Shown here one piece after another: positions 25,226 through 36,647 of a stretch of DNA of 64,000 nucleotides. Numbering within the stretch: the first letter of the stretch is position 1; each line of letters begins with the position of its first letter. Origin of the DNA: Bacillus sp. M6-12 (GTDB lineage Bacteria > Bacillota > Bacilli > Bacillales > DSM-1321); the NCBI RefSeq assembly GCF_002860285.1, contig NZ_PGVF01000025.1, positions 1-64,000 on the forward strand. Reading direction: 5' to 3'. The translations under genes were made by a program, and so were the position numbers. The notes below the pieces were generated by a model that was given only the letters and a program-made list of their open reading frames with translations, was not told the DNA's origin and ran no database searches.

Positions 25226-26167
25226 TTATTTCGCGTATTGCTTCTTAAGCTGCTGGGCTTCTTTTTCTGAACAAAGCACAAAGTGCCCTGGCGTAATTTC
25301 GCGCATTTCCACGTTATCACTTTCAGTATAGTTGTGTACGCTAGGATTATAGGAAACTCTTTTTCTTGTCCGTTCACTTTCCGGATCCGGAAGAGGAATT
25401 GCTGAAAGGAGTGATTGAGTATATGGATGCATAGGTCTCTCATATAATTCATCACTTGTTGTCAATTCAACCAATTTACCGAAATACATAACGCCAATTC
25501 GGTCACTAATGTACTTAACCATGGAAAGGTCATGGGCGATAAATAAATAAGTCAGCCCTTTTTCCTTTTGAAGCTGCTTCATCAGGTTAACTACCTGTGC
25601 CTGAATGGAAACGTCCAAGGCAGAAATGGGTTCATCGGCAATGATAAATTCAGGCTGTACCGCAAGGGCACGTGCAATACCGATACGCTGGCGCTGTCCT
25701 CCAGAGAATTCATGTGGATAGCGGTTCGCATGTTCTCTATTTAATCCTACTGTTTCCAGCAGGTTGTATACGCGTTCCATTCGGTCTTGAGGGGATTTGG
25801 CAAGGCCGTGTATATCAATCCCTTCTGCAATGACATCGGATACTTTCATCCGAGGGTTCAATGATGCATATGGATCCTGGAAAATCATTTGCATTTTTCG
25901 GTTAAATTCTTTTAGCTGGCTTTTTGATTTCTTGCCATGTACATTTTCACCATTAAAATTAACTTCTCCGTCTGTTGCGTTGTAAAGACGGATAATCGTG
26001 CGGCCAGTCGTTGATTTACCGCAGCCAGATTCTCCAACCAGACCAAGGGTTTCCCCTTTATAAATATCAAATGATATATCATCAACAGCCTTAACCATAG
26101 AAGGCTTTCCTACATTAAAATATTGCTTCAGATTTTTGATTTCCAGCAGCTTTTCTTTTTGTACCAT
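25226..26167 (-). CDS. oppF: Oligopeptide ABC transporter ATP-binding protein OppF
   Basis: 313-residue ATPase. Walker A GESGCGKSTTG near 42-52, signature FSGGQRQRIGIARAL near 152, Walker B FIIADEPISALDVS near 173, and the Opp/Dpp-type C-terminal oligopeptide domain with LLSAIPLPDPE near 260; the usual late cysteine (HFVLCSEK) is present. The start ATG 26167 lies behind GGAGGTTAAATAAT at the very end of oppD. It drives peptide import with OppD. Last gene of the operon. Confidence 0.96.
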   Translation of the reverse strand: MVQKEKLLEIKNLKQYFNVGKPSMVKAVDDISFDIYKGETLGLVGESGCGKSTTGRTIIRLYNATDGEVNFNGENVHGKKSKSQLKEFNRKMQMIFQDPYASLNPRMKVSDVIAEGIDIHGLAKSPQDRMERVYNLLETVGLNREHANRYPHEFSGGQRQRIGIARALAVQPEFIIADEPISALDVSIQAQVVNLMKQLQKEKGLTYLFIAHDLSMVKYISDRIGVMYFGKLVELTTSDELYERPMHPYTQSLLSAIPLPDPESERTRKRVSYNPSVHNYTESDNVEMREITPGHFVLCSEKEAQQLKKQYAK

Positions 26168-26168
26168 A

Positions 26169-27212
26169 TTATTTAACCTCCTTGCCCACAGGGAACTGTC
26201 TCTGTCTTCTTCTGACAGCTTCAGGCGGCTCTACCTTTGGAGCATCCGGATGCAGCAGCCATGTTGCAGCATAGTGTGTATCCGACACTTTAAACATTGG
26301 CGGCTGTTCTTCAAGGTCGATTTGCATTGCATATTGATTTCTCGGTGCAAACGCATCGCCTTTTGGTGGATGCAGCAGATTTGGCGGTGTACCCGGAATC
26401 GCATACAGCTCCTCGTCTTTCGCATCAAGACTTGGCATTGAGCTGATCAATCCCCAAGTATATGGATGCTGCGGGTTATAGAAGATTTCATCAACAGTTC
26501 CGATTTCAACGATTTTACCGCCATACATTACCGCAACCCTGTCTGCCACATTCGCTACTACCCCTAGATCATGTGTAATAAAAATAATGGATGTATCAAT
26601 TTTCTTCTGCAAATCCTTCATCAATTCAAGAATTTGGGCTTGAATGGTAACATCAAGTGCCGTTGTCGGTTCATCTGCAATCAATATTTTTGGATTACAG
26701 GCAAGAGCAATGGCAATAACAACCCTTTGTCTCATACCGCCGGAAAATTGATGCGGGTACTGCTCAAAGCGCTTTTCTGGCTGGGGAATCCCAACGAGTC
26801 GAAGCAATTCAATTGCTCTTTCTTTAGCACCTGATTTACTCATGTTTTGATGCCTTACAATTGGTTCCATTATTTGTTTACCGATTTTAATAGTAGGGTT
26901 AAGAGATGTCATTGGATCCTGAAAAATCATGGAAATATCTTTCCCTCGGATTTTTTGCATCTGCTTATCGCTTAACTTGGCTAAATCTTTTCCGTCAAAC
27001 ATCATTTGACCTTTTTTTATCTCTGAGTTCCCCGGTGGCAAAAGCCTCATGATGGACTTAGTTGTAACGGATTTTCCTGAACCGGATTCTCCTACAATCG
27101 CAAGTGTTTCCCCTTTGAATAAATCAAAGTCCACACCTCGGATAGCTTGTACTTCTCCTGCAAATGTATGAAAGGAGATATTTAAATCTTTCACTTCTAA
27201 AATCTTTTCCAC
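26169..27212 (-). CDS. oppD: Oligopeptide ABC transporter ATP-binding protein OppD
   Basis: 347 residues from GTG 27212 (AGGTGG five bases upstream; a GTG three codons earlier overlaps that site). Walker [12 protein letters not shown] near 37, signature [15 protein letters not shown] near 155, Walker [14 protein letters not shown] near 178, and a C-terminal iron-sulfur-like/oligopeptide domain near 260-330 ([12 protein letters not shown]). One-base gap to oppF, 17 bp after oppC. Confidence 0.96.
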   Translation of the reverse strand: MEKILEVKDLNISFHTFAGEVQAIRGVDFDLFKGETLAIVGESGSGKSVTTKSIMRLLPPGNSEIKKGQMMFDGKDLAKLSDKQMQKIRGKDISMIFQDPMTSLNPTIKIGKQIMEPIVRHQNMSKSGAKERAIELLRLVGIPQPEKRFEQYPHQFSGGMRQRVVIAIALACNPKILIADEPTTALDVTIQAQILELMKDLQKKIDTSIIFITHDLGVVANVADRVAVMYGGKIVEIGTVDEIFYNPQHPYTWGLISSMPSLDAKDEELYAIPGTPPNLLHPPKGDAFAPRNQYAMQIDLEEQPPMFKVSDTHYAATWLLHPDAPKVEPPEAVRRRQRQFPVGKEVK

Positions 27213-27229
27213 AAAATCCACCTACCCTC

Positions 27230-28258
27230 TTAATCTCGCATTTTCGGATCCAGAGCATCCCGTAATCCGTCCGCAAGCATATTGAATGCTACCATGATAA
27301 TACTGATAACAATGGCTGGAATGATCATTTCATGCGGATGCAAACGCAATACTTTGTATCCTTCCTCAATGAGTGTTCCGAGTGATGCATTAGGAGGCTG
27401 AAGTCCTAAACCGATAAAGCTCAAAAAGGCCTCGAAGAAAATGGCGTTTGGAATCGTAAACATCGTATTGATGATGATTACACCTGCTAGGTTGGGCAAA
27501 AGATGCTTAAAGATAATTCTCGAGTCTGAGTTCCCTAGCGTCTTGGAAGCGAGAACAAATTCTTGTTCTCTCAGTTTAAGTGTCTGGGCACGAACAACAC
27601 GGGACATCCCCACCCAGCCGGTAATTGACATAGCAATTGTTATAGAAATAATCCCCGGTTCGAGTACAAGGATCATAAGTATTACGACTACCAGTGTCGG
27701 AATCCCGATCAGAACTTCGGTAATCCGCTGCATCACATTATCCAGACGGCCTCCGAAATACCCGGAAATCGCACCATAGGCTACACCGATGATCATATCG
27801 ATGGTTGCTGCCAAAAAAGCAATATATAAGGAAACCTGAGTACCCTTCCAAAGACGGGTAAATAGGTCGCGGCCCAGAGGATCTGTACCAAACCAATAAT
27901 ATTCTTTTACTTTTCTATCTTCATATGGATGGACAACATTGCCGTTTGGCATCGTCTTTTCTCCGTCAAATGGCAGCCAGCTAACATTTTCCAGTCCCGG
28001 AATCTTTGGCGGAAGGTTGGCATGGGTTACATTCTGCGTGTCATATTCCTTGCCGCTGATAAGCGGACCGACAAAGGCCATAATGATTAACAGGACCATA
28101 ACCACAAGGCTGACTACGGCTGCTTTATTTTTGCGCACGCGCATCCAGGCATCCTGCCAGAAGTTCAGGCTGGGCTTGTTGATCTCTTCGCTTTTGGAAG
28201 AGTCAATAATGGCGGGTGCGAATTTTTCTTTTGGTAGTTTTTCCAGATTCGTTGCCAT
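27230..28258 (-). CDS. oppC: Oligopeptide ABC transporter permease OppC
   Basis: 342-residue inner permease: a cytoplasmic N-tail, one membrane helix near 45-65, a long external loop (about 70-135), then five helices. The EAA-type loop is at VRAQTLKLREQEFVLASKTLG near 225 and the conserved GLGLQPPNASLG lies near 285. The start ATG overlaps the oppB stop by one base and follows GGAGG. Partner of OppB. Confidence 0.95.
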   Translation of the reverse strand: MATNLEKLPKEKFAPAIIDSSKSEEINKPSLNFWQDAWMRVRKNKAAVVSLVVMVLLIIMAFVGPLISGKEYDTQNVTHANLPPKIPGLENVSWLPFDGEKTMPNGNVVHPYEDRKVKEYYWFGTDPLGRDLFTRLWKGTQVSLYIAFLAATIDMIIGVAYGAISGYFGGRLDNVMQRITEVLIGIPTLVVVILMILVLEPGIISITIAMSITGWVGMSRVVRAQTLKLREQEFVLASKTLGNSDSRIIFKHLLPNLAGVIIINTMFTIPNAIFFEAFLSFIGLGLQPPNASLGTLIEEGYKVLRLHPHEMIIPAIVISIIMVAFNMLADGLRDALDPKMRD

Positions 28259-29187
28259 TACTTTTTACCTCCTGCAAGCCTGATACGCGGATCAATGACT
28301 CCATATAAAATATCGACGATCAAAATGATAATGACAAATAATGCAGCAAAAAACAGGTTTGTCCCCATAATGACATTATAATCGTTAACCGCAATGGATT
28401 TAACGAATTGTTCCCCGATTCCGGGTATGGCAAAAATTCTCTCAACAACGAGTGAACCGGTCATCATGGAAGCCGTTAATGGGCCCAGTACTGTTACGAG
28501 AGGGATAAGAGCATTTCTCAATGCATGTTTAAATGCAATATCAAAATAGCTCGCACCCTTTGCTCTGGCCAGCGTGATATAGTCGGAACCTAAGATTTCA
28601 ATCATCTCAGTCCTCATAAAACGGGCCGCAATCGCTATTGGGAACATCATTAATGCAATCGTTGGCAGAACAGTGTACTCTGGTCCCTTCCAAAAGAGAA
28701 CAGGGAACCATCCTAATTTAACGGCCACGAAGAATTGCAGCAAACCAGCAAATACAAAGTTAGGGATGGCCTTCCCGATTACAGCAAGGAATGTCGAACC
28801 GTAATCCACCCATGTATTCTGCTTTAAAGCGGCAAGAACCCCAAGGACCATACCGATAATCGAACCAATGATCATCGCCTGAAGGCCCAGATGGATTGAT
28901 GGTCCTATACGATTGGCAAGCAAATCACTTACAGGTGTATTTCCAAATTGAAAGGCAATACCTAGGTCACCCTGGACAAGGTTCCCCAAATATTTTACAT
29001 ATTGAACGGCAACAGGTTCATCCAGGCCGTACTTTGCTTTCATAATTGCCAGCTGCGCAGGGCTAAGTTTATTTGCACTGGCAAACGGCGTTCCGGGGAT
29101 TAGCTTCATGAGGAAGAACGTTAAAGAAGCAATGACAAATAAGGTAACGATCATATAGAGAAGCCGTTTTAGCAAATATCTTATCAT
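28258..29187 (-). CDS. oppB: Oligopeptide ABC transporter permease OppB
   Basis: 309 residues from ATG 29187 with AGGAGGTGGGCAGT in front. Six membrane helices; the first begins MIRYLLKRLLYMIVTLFVIA, and PGTPFAS is conserved at the first external loop. The EAA loop is at YITLARAKGASYFDIAFKHA near 200-220. The C-terminus ends in DPRIRLAGGKK, typical of OppB/DppB. Separated from oppA by a strong hairpin, which should lower its level relative to the binding protein. Confidence 0.95.
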   Translation of the reverse strand: MIRYLLKRLLYMIVTLFVIASLTFFLMKLIPGTPFASANKLSPAQLAIMKAKYGLDEPVAVQYVKYLGNLVQGDLGIAFQFGNTPVSDLLANRIGPSIHLGLQAMIIGSIIGMVLGVLAALKQNTWVDYGSTFLAVIGKAIPNFVFAGLLQFFVAVKLGWFPVLFWKGPEYTVLPTIALMMFPIAIAARFMRTEMIEILGSDYITLARAKGASYFDIAFKHALRNALIPLVTVLGPLTASMMTGSLVVERIFAIPGIGEQFVKSIAVNDYNVIMGTNLFFAALFVIIILIVDILYGVIDPRIRLAGGKK

Positions 29188-29241
29188 ACTGCCCACCTCC
29201 TAAAAATTTTTAAAAAGTTTGACAGTTTCTTTTACAGGGAA

Positions 29242-29276
29242 AAAGAGAGTATATCAAGATATATACTCTCTTTTCA
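29242..29276 (-). terminator. Partial terminator or processing hairpin between oppA and oppB
   Basis: 10-bp stem GAGAGTATAT/ATATACTCTC extended by flanking A/T pairs, followed by CTTTTTCCC on the minus strand. In opp operons such an element makes oppA mRNA more abundant than the rest. Confidence 0.8.
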
Positions 29277-29320
29277 TCTTCTAAACTATTAACTATTTAG
29301 AAAAGAAAACTGTCTTTTTA

Positions 29321-31063
29321 TTACTCACCAGCAACTGTAGTCCACTTGTAGCAATAGTCTGGACCGTAGTCGTAAGAAGCTACATCCTTAACTTTTGGAG
29401 CTTGAAGGATAGCGCTATTACGCTGGTAAATTGGTGCGATTGCTGCATCTTGCTCAAGAAGGATCTTTTCAGCTTGCATTAATGATTTGTAGTACTCTTC
29501 AGGCTTTCCGCCAAGTTGAGTAAGTGCAGTTTTGATTAGCTTATCATATTCTGGGTTAGAGTAGCCCATTCTGTTGCTTCCGCCGCCAGTAATAAACAAG
29601 TCAGAGAATGTCATTGGATCGCGGAAGTCAGGACCCCATCCAGCAACTTGAATATCATAATCTTGTGCATTGTCACGCTCTAGGCGTACTGCGAAAGGAA
29701 CACTTTCAACCTTTAGTGTCAAACCAGGAAGGTTCTTTTCCAATTGGTTCTTGAAGTATTCAGCTGTTTTCTTAGCGTTTTCTGTGTCATCTCCAAGGAA
29801 ACGAACTGTAAGTTCTTTAAGCCCAAGCTCTTTCAAACCTTTTTCCCATGAAGCTTTAGCAGCTTCCACATCATACTTAAGGAATTCGCCGTTCACTTCG
29901 CGCCAGTCTTTTCCGCTTGCAGGATCAGTAACGAATTCTTTTGGCATTTGGTAGTTAGCAGGCAGGGAACCATTGTTCAATACGCTTGCAACAAATGCTT
30001 CTTTGTCAAAGCCTTGTGCGATTGCTTTACGGATATTAACGTTTTTGAATGCTTTATTTCCTTCGCTGTCTCCAGATTTTTTACCGCCAGTTTGGTTCAT
30101 TTTCAACCAGAAAACTGTTTTTTCCAATTCGTTAACCAAACGGTCGTCGCCTTGGTATTGCTGTACAAGGTCAGAAGAAAGCTTACCTGTAATATCAACT
30201 TCACCAGCTTCAAATGCGTTTACAGCAGAAGCAGGATCTTTTACTGAGTTAAAAGTCATCTTAGCTAGTTTAACTGTGTCTTTATCCCAATAGTTTTCGT
30301 TCTTCTCAAGAACCCACTCAGTATCTGATGGGCCATCCCAGTCAGTCATAACAAATGGTCCGTTGTAAAGAAGGTTGTCTTTATTAGTCGCGTATGCATC
30401 GCCTTTTTCTTTCACGAACTTTTCGTTGATCGGATAGAAAGTAGGGAATGCGAACAAGTCGGCCCAGTATGGGATTGGCTGTTCAAAAGTTACTTCAAGT
30501 GTTTTATCGTCTTTTGCTACTACAGCTAAAGATTTAACATCGTAAGGCTTTGGCGGCTCAGCAGAAGCTGCATCAGTGATTGCCTGCGCACCTTTAATTT
30601 TTCCACCCATCATATATGGGCCATAAGGAGAAGCAGTTTTCGGATCGATCGCACGCTGCCATGCATAAACGAAATCATGAGCAGTAACTGGCTCACCATT
30701 AGACCACTTAGAATCTCTTAATTTAAAAGTAAATACAGTTTGGTCTTCGCTGATAGTAGGTTCTCCATCAGAAAGAGCAGGAACCGGCTTGTTATCCTGG
30801 TCTAGACGGTACAGACCCTCACCTACGTTGTTTATGTAAGTGAAACTTGTAGATCCTTCAGCAAGTGAAGTATCCATTGTTGGAATTTCAGAAGAATCAA
30901 ATACTTTAATTTCCTGAGGTACATCACTAGCAGTTTCGCCAGCATTTCCGCCTTCGCCTTTACTCTCATTCGTTTTACTAGTCTTATCTCCGCTACATGC
31001 AGCAAGGAATAAGCTGAAAACAAGTGTGAGAATCAAAAGCAAAGAAAATTTTGACTTTTTCAA
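29321..31063 (-). CDS. oppA: Oligopeptide-binding lipoprotein OppA
   Basis: 580 residues from TTG 31063, chosen because AAGGGGTG lies eight bases upstream and the protein then begins LKKSKFSLLLILTLVFSLFL, a lipoprotein signal peptide with lipobox LAAC at residues 20-23. The mature SBP family 5 domain has PTMDTSLAEGSTSFTYINNV and GLYRLDQDNKPVPALSDG near 75-110, and WGPDFRDPMTFSDLF near 475. It captures extracellular peptides, including Phr-type signals in relatives. First gene of oppABCDF; a CodY-like box overlaps its promoter. Confidence 0.95.
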   Translation of the reverse strand: MKKSKFSLLLILTLVFSLFLAACSGDKTSKTNESKGEGGNAGETASDVPQEIKVFDSSEIPTMDTSLAEGSTSFTYINNVGEGLYRLDQDNKPVPALSDGEPTISEDQTVFTFKLRDSKWSNGEPVTAHDFVYAWQRAIDPKTASPYGPYMMGGKIKGAQAITDAASAEPPKPYDVKSLAVVAKDDKTLEVTFEQPIPYWADLFAFPTFYPINEKFVKEKGDAYATNKDNLLYNGPFVMTDWDGPSDTEWVLEKNENYWDKDTVKLAKMTFNSVKDPASAVNAFEAGEVDITGKLSSDLVQQYQGDDRLVNELEKTVFWLKMNQTGGKKSGDSEGNKAFKNVNIRKAIAQGFDKEAFVASVLNNGSLPANYQMPKEFVTDPASGKDWREVNGEFLKYDVEAAKASWEKGLKELGLKELTVRFLGDDTENAKKTAEYFKNQLEKNLPGLTLKVESVPFAVRLERDNAQDYDIQVAGWGPDFRDPMTFSDLFITGGGSNRMGYSNPEYDKLIKTALTQLGGKPEEYYKSLMQAEKILLEQDAAIAPIYQRNSAILQAPKVKDVASYDYGPDYCYKWTTVAGE

Positions 31064-31106
31064 ATTCAGACACCCCTTCTTTTTTAAAAAAATAACTACA
31101 AGGACT

Positions 31107-31129
31107 ATTATACAAGTTTTCAGAAATTT
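31107..31129 (-). promoter_or_regulatory. opp promoter with CodY-like box
   Basis: AGTTTTCAGAAATTT at 31115-31129 matches the CodY consensus AATTTTCWGAAAATT at 13 of 15 positions. It abuts a perfect TATAAT on the minus strand (complement at 31107-31112), so bound CodY would cover the -35 to -10 region. CodY control of opp is known in B. subtilis. Confidence 0.65.
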
Positions 31130-31452
31130 GTACATAAACTTTTTTAAAAAAGTTTACGAAATTGTAACGAATTCCTGTAATTTCTGCAAAAAAGCTGTCT
31201 GTTTTTTTTACAAAAACCCTTTTTACTCAGTAATTTCACGCTTTAGGGCGTTACAGTCCCAATCAAATATTTACCATTCCGAAATATTGAATGTTCATGT
31301 TTTCACTAATCCACATACCACTAAATTCCATAAAATCCTATTCTTATATAGCAAATAGAGACAGGGACTGTATTTTCTCTCTTTTTTTCTGTATACTACT
31401 TTTCATAATAGCAAAAGATGTCAAAAATTATCAATAAGAGAGGTTATCCATA

Positions 31453-31803
31453 TTGATAAAAATCGCCAAGTGGACAGGGATTATGATTGCCTTAGCATTA
31501 GCTGCTTCATTACTTCTGTACAAAAGTATTTCATTGCTTTACTTCATCGATATTCTTTTTTACATTTCAGGGGCCTTACTGTTATTCTCTCTGTTGACCT
31601 TAGTTGTCCGAAAAGGATTCTTTGATGCAATGTTCTATAGCTTCAGGAAGGTTTTTGGCCCGCAAAAAATTGGCGGTGATCTTGATGAAGAAGACATCCC
31701 TCTTCTTTCCAGCCTTATAGGATTCGAGTACGCAGGGACATTTTTAGTTGGTTTGTCACTTCTGGCCATCATGCTGGTCGCCCTGTTTATCTATTATTTA
31801 TGA
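31453..31803 (+). CDS. Small membrane protein, DUF3899 type
   Basis: 116 residues, TTG start at 31453 behind AGAGAGG. Two membrane helices close together (about 6-25 and 30-52), a cytoplasmic basic segment FYSFRKVFGPQKIGGDLDEED near 62-85, then a third helix (about 93-114). This layout fits the DUF3899 family. Function unknown; the B. subtilis position next to trpS supports a conserved neighbour rather than a role. Confidence 0.65.
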   Translation: MIKIAKWTGIMIALALAASLLLYKSISLLYFIDILFYISGALLLFSLLTLVVRKGFFDAMFYSFRKVFGPQKIGGDLDEEDIPLLSSLIGFEYAGTFLVGLSLLAIMLVALFIYYL

Positions 31804-31874
31804 TCAGGCGCCAAGCATAATGGAAAAAAGTGAAAAATTATTAGCAGTGGAGCCTTCCTTCATTAATGTTTTAA

Positions 31875-32918
<1,044 letters not shown>

Positions 32919-32930
32919 TATGCCCGATGA

Positions 32931-32964
32931 AAAGGAATGAGGCTTACACCCATTCCTTTTTTTC
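32931..32964 (+). terminator. Terminator of trpS
   Basis: AAAGGAATG/CATTCCTTT stem with an 11-nt loop and a TTTTTTTC tail. The following 300 bp up to yjbA hold no gene that I can support. Confidence 0.88.
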
Positions 32965-33196
32965 TTGCGTATAATTTGCCTGAGCAATAAAGTCAGATGT
33001 GCCCTCAAGTTAATCTTGCCGTAAGGGCCGATAATCTATCCAAAAATATACCTCACTAAATTACTGTGCTTCCCCAATATGGTGTTCACCGTTCCATCAT
33101 GTTTTTTATCCGAAATCCTCAATATCTTTCCAAATCTTAATTTTATCCGACGAAATCCAGTTCATTCCGCCGTTTTTTTATTTAGCCGCAAAGGAA

Positions 33197-33226
33197 AAGA
33201 GATGCCCGATTGCGGGGCACCTCTCT
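33197..33226 (-). terminator. Terminator of yjbA
   Basis: AGAG-TGCCC arms pair with GGGCA-CTCT around a short loop, followed by TTTTCC on the minus strand; 50 bp past the yjbA stop. Confidence 0.7.
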
Positions 33227-33276
33227 ATTTATACTCTGCCTTTAATTTTTATCCAATCAAGCACCGTTCATGTCAG

Positions 33277-34035
33277 TTATAACGTAGAAGTACTGTCTCC
33301 GACTTCCATTTCCCACAGCTTTTCAAAAAATGGCTGCCCTTTTACAAGGTTTTCACAAAGCTGGATATGTTTCCCTGACCAGCCCTCTTTAGCCTTATCG
33401 TAAAGTTCTTTCCAAGCCTGTTCGAAATCAAGATCCTGAATATAAGCATATTTTTCAGGTGACCATTCCGTATACCAATAGCGGATTTCTGCTGCATTTT
33501 TTGAAGTCAACAACCCATCGAGCGCCATAAACAGGAGCTGCTTCAGCTGTCGTTCCTTACGTGTAAGGCCGTTCATAAATTCAGGTGATGGCGATAAAAT
33601 GTGATATTCTTTTCCAGCTGTCGAGTCTTCAGAGAATTCGTAGTCCGCCAGCGGATGGTTTTCGACCATTTCATAAACCAGCTGTTCCTGACGCGGAATA
33701 AGCCTGCTTTTACGGATAGGGATATGATAGCCAATAGTATCCACTGCTAATATACCGACGCCATCTGTTACAACAAAGCAATAATCTAACTGTGTCCGTT
33801 CATGATTTTTTCTGGAATATGCCTTTTGGTAAACATCATTCAGTAGCTTTTCCGGCAATTCAAGCAAATCATTTTCAATGTAGTTAAATAAAGGAGACGA
33901 AACGTATACAAGCGGAACCTGGTCAAGCAGTTCAATGCCGTCTTCCTTTCTCCATTCATGAAAGTGGCATACATTATAACCATTTTCTTCTCCTTCAAAC
34001 CAATTAACCCAGACATCATGGAGATATAGCATCAT
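33277..34035 (-). CDS. yjbA: YjbA family protein (DUF3603)
   Basis: 252 residues, soluble, start ATG 34035 (or the next codon, also ATG) behind GAGGGG. Begins [20 protein letters not shown] and carries [20 protein letters not shown], features I associate with the Bacillus YjbA/DUF3603 family. Length matches (about 250). No catalytic motif known. Located beside trpS as in B. subtilis. Confidence 0.85.
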   Translation of the reverse strand: MMLYLHDVWVNWFEGEENGYNVCHFHEWRKEDGIELLDQVPLVYVSSPLFNYIENDLLELPEKLLNDVYQKAYSRKNHERTQLDYCFVVTDGVGILAVDTIGYHIPIRKSRLIPRQEQLVYEMVENHPLADYEFSEDSTAGKEYHILSPSPEFMNGLTRKERQLKQLLFMALDGLLTSKNAAEIRYWYTEWSPEKYAYIQDLDFEQAWKELYDKAKEGWSGKHIQLCENLVKGQPFFEKLWEMEVGDSTSTL

Positions 34036-34291
34036 TTAACCCCTCACTAACATATAACTGTTTGTCCATCAGTATAGGCAGGACAGGCTAATTTTATTCC
34101 TATATTTACTAACCATGGCACATTTAATAATGCGATTTCTTCAATTGAATCAGTAAAAAACAGCTAAATGGCCAAAAACTTCAATATTGCTTTCCAAAGT
34201 ATGCTTTCTGCTCACATATACTATATGAAAGAGAACCTTAATTATGTGACTTGGCAGTTTTACGCTTCTAAATGGCCGACCTTATTCCCAG

Positions 34292-35080
34292 TCATTTATC
34301 AGGCTGAGCATGCTTTAAAAATTCATTTAGATAAACCTTTGACATCGAACGGAAAGAATCTAGATTCTTGATCTCCTTGTTGCAATTTACAATCGTATAG
34401 CCTGTGCAGTATCCCAGCATGATAGGTTTGCCGTTTGTACCATAAAGCAGTTCGTCATGTAATGGATCATTATTTTTAACATGAAGATTATTTTTCAAAT
34501 AAGGTTCATAAAGTTTCCGGATTGTTTTTTCATTGTATAAGGAAGTCCATTTTGCCAGATATTCCGGACCCACATGTTCTTTCACAGCTTGCTCTGCCAG
34601 CCCTTCCATCACCATTGCATCAAGTAAAGTATAATCTTCTTCATTCTTTTTGAATGTGTTTAACCGGCAAACATGGTGATATTCATGGACGAACAGAGCT
34701 TCCAGCTCTTTATCTGAAATGGACGGATTTAGAAAGAGGAATAGTTTATCGCGAAAGGCTAATCCTGATTTATTTTCCATTCTTCTGCTAAAAATTCCTT
34801 TTGGCTGTAAAGGAAAAATTAGAACCGGAATATCAGGTCCCTTCCATGTTGACTGGTATGAATGAAGAAATTTGGCTGCCAACTCCCAAACATTCCGTTT
34901 CATCAACCCTTCCAGCTGTCTTTTCATGCCCTGTTGTTCAATATACATCCCATGATTTCTTAAATGGGAATATAGCCTTCTTGGATTTTCCTCATTAAGC
35001 AGCTCCTGAAAATAGCTGCAGATATCCTTTTGGCTTACTTCTTTTCTTTCCAGCCACTCAAAAGTGTTAATTACAGCCAT
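34292..35080 (-). CDS. yjaZ: YjaZ family putative Zn-dependent protease (DUF2268)
   Basis: 262 residues. The zinc-binding HExxH is LFVHEYHHVCRLNTF near residue 142, with the likely third ligand in AMVMEGLAEQAVKEH (Glu) about 25 residues on. No signal peptide, so it acts in the cytoplasm. The start ATG 35080 follows GGGGTGTG. DUF2268 is regarded as a putative Zn-peptidase; the substrate is unknown. Lies between yjbA and fabF, as in B. subtilis. Confidence 0.88.
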   Translation of the reverse strand: MAVINTFEWLERKEVSQKDICSYFQELLNEENPRRLYSHLRNHGMYIEQQGMKRQLEGLMKRNVWELAAKFLHSYQSTWKGPDIPVLIFPLQPKGIFSRRMENKSGLAFRDKLFLFLNPSISDKELEALFVHEYHHVCRLNTFKKNEEDYTLLDAMVMEGLAEQAVKEHVGPEYLAKWTSLYNEKTIRKLYEPYLKNNLHVKNNDPLHDELLYGTNGKPIMLGYCTGYTIVNCNKEIKNLDSFRSMSKVYLNEFLKHAQPDK

Positions 35081-35185
35081 TTACACACCCCATTTTTATA
35101 AGTGGTCTATTATATGCACATTTGGAAAAAAGAGCTCCTGAAATGAGCAATGATTGTTATAAAGGCTACACTGCCAACCCATGCA

Positions 35186-35304
35186 TGTAAGCAGTTAGCA
35201 CTGCTTACATACTAGAGTCAGGGTGAGCGGAGTTTTAGGTGATTTTACATTTTATTTAATTAGGTTTTCTTATTCCGAACAATCGGTGCAGATGTCACCC
35301 CTTT
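35186..35304 (-). repeat. Dispersed intergenic element, copy C
   Basis: The most regular copy: a perfect hairpin GTAAGCAG-TTAGCA-CTGCTTAC, then GGGTGAGCGGAG, an AT-rich middle with TTTTCTTATTCC, then GAACAATCGGTGCAG and TCACCC. On the minus strand GGGTGA and TCACCC close the element and CCGA/TCGG forms an inner stem. It sits between the fabF terminator and yjaZ. Confidence 0.6.
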
Positions 35305-35313
35305 ACCACAGAA

Positions 35314-35356
35314 AAAAAGCCTTATCGCTCCCAGCTTGGAAGTGAAAAGGCTTTTT
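35314..35356 (-). terminator. Terminator of fabH-fabF
   Basis: AAAAGCCTT and TTCC arms pair with GGA and AAGGCTTTT, followed by a run of T on the minus strand. Confidence 0.85.
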
Positions 35357-35366
35357 GTGGAATTGT

Positions 35367-36605
35367 TTATTCAAACTTTTTAAATACTATCGTGGCATTG
35401 TGTCCTCCAAAACCAAGGGAATTACTCATGGCTCCAGTAATCTTGCCTTTGCGGGCTTCATTAGGAACATAATCCAGGTCGCAATCAGGATCTGCTTCCA
35501 CTAGGTTAATAGTTGGGGGCATAATACCGTCCCGCATTGCCTGAAGAGTAAAAATAGCTTCCACACCGCCAGCAGCCCCAAGCAGGTGTCCTGTCATTGA
35601 CTTGGTTGAGCTCATGCCCATATTGTAAGCATGATCGCCGAACACTTTCTTGACTGCAAGTGTTTCAAATTTATCGTTGTAAGGCGTGCTGGTTCCGTGA
35701 GCATTGACATATTGAATATCTTCTGGCTTCATCCCTGCATCATTTAAAGCCATCTGCATTGCTCTTGCTCCGCCTTCGCCTTCAGGGGCTGGGGCGGTGA
35801 TGTGATACGCGTCCCCGGTAGCACCGTAGCCCACGATTTCAGCATAAATTTTTGCACCGCGGTTTAATGCATGCTCCAATTCCTCAAGCACAACAATACC
35901 CGCACCTTCCCCGATAACAAAACCATCGCGGTTCTTGTCAAATGGGCGGCTTGCTGTTTCTGGATCCGGATTGGTTGAAAGGGCCGTATTTGCACAGAAA
36001 CCTGCTACAGACATTTTTGTGATAGGGGCTTCAGCACCGCCGCTAACCATTACATCTGCATCTCCGCGCTGAATAACCTTAAATGCATCACCAATTGAAT
36101 TTGTTCCAGTGGCACATGCCGTAACCGTACAAGAGTTGACTCCGCGAGCACCAAGCATGATCGATACCTGTCCCGTTGCCATATCAGGTATGATCATCGG
36201 AACAAAGAAGGGGCTTACACGCTTGTAGCCGCGATTGAGGAAGATCTCATATTGATTTTCAAATGTTTCCATGCCGCCAATCCCTGAACCGATCCATACT
36301 CCAACCCGATCAGAATTCTCATCGCTAATCTCCAGATTTGCATCCTTAACAGCCATCATGGAAGCGGCTACCGCATAATGCGTGAACCGATCCATCTTAC
36401 GGGCATCCTTACGGTCAATATACTTTTCTATATCAAAGTCTTTTAGCTCTGCTGCCACTTTTGCAGGATATTCATCCTTATTTAGCCTTGTAAGCGGCCC
36501 GACACCCGATTTTCCTTCAATAATGGCGGCCCAGGTTGTTTCCGCATCATTTCCTAAAGGAGTAACTGATCCAATTCCTGTAACTACTACTCGACGGTTA
36601 TTCAT
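35367..36605 (-). CDS. fabF: 3-oxoacyl-[acyl-carrier-protein] synthase II, FabF
   Basis: 412-residue KAS II condensing enzyme that elongates acyl-ACP with malonyl-ACP. Active-site Cys lies in [16 protein letters not shown] near 164, first His in [14 protein letters not shown] near 304 and second His in [16 protein letters not shown] near 340. Length matches (B. subtilis 413). It follows fabH by 42 bp in one operon; ATG 36605 lies behind GAAAGGAAGAAGGG. Confidence 0.97.
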   Translation of the reverse strand: MNNRRVVVTGIGSVTPLGNDAETTWAAIIEGKSGVGPLTRLNKDEYPAKVAAELKDFDIEKYIDRKDARKMDRFTHYAVAASMMAVKDANLEISDENSDRVGVWIGSGIGGMETFENQYEIFLNRGYKRVSPFFVPMIIPDMATGQVSIMLGARGVNSCTVTACATGTNSIGDAFKVIQRGDADVMVSGGAEAPITKMSVAGFCANTALSTNPDPETASRPFDKNRDGFVIGEGAGIVVLEELEHALNRGAKIYAEIVGYGATGDAYHITAPAPEGEGGARAMQMALNDAGMKPEDIQYVNAHGTSTPYNDKFETLAVKKVFGDHAYNMGMSSTKSMTGHLLGAAGGVEAIFTLQAMRDGIMPPTINLVEADPDCDLDYVPNEARKGKITGAMSNSLGFGGHNATIVFKKFE

Positions 36606-36647
36606 TATTCCCTTCTTCCTTTCGTTCGCTTTTAATGTACGAAATAA

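Noticed and set aside
34168-34371. A 67-codon plus frame antisense to the end of yjaZ
   Set aside because: No ribosome site, overlaps the yjaZ 3' end, and composition is not protein-like.
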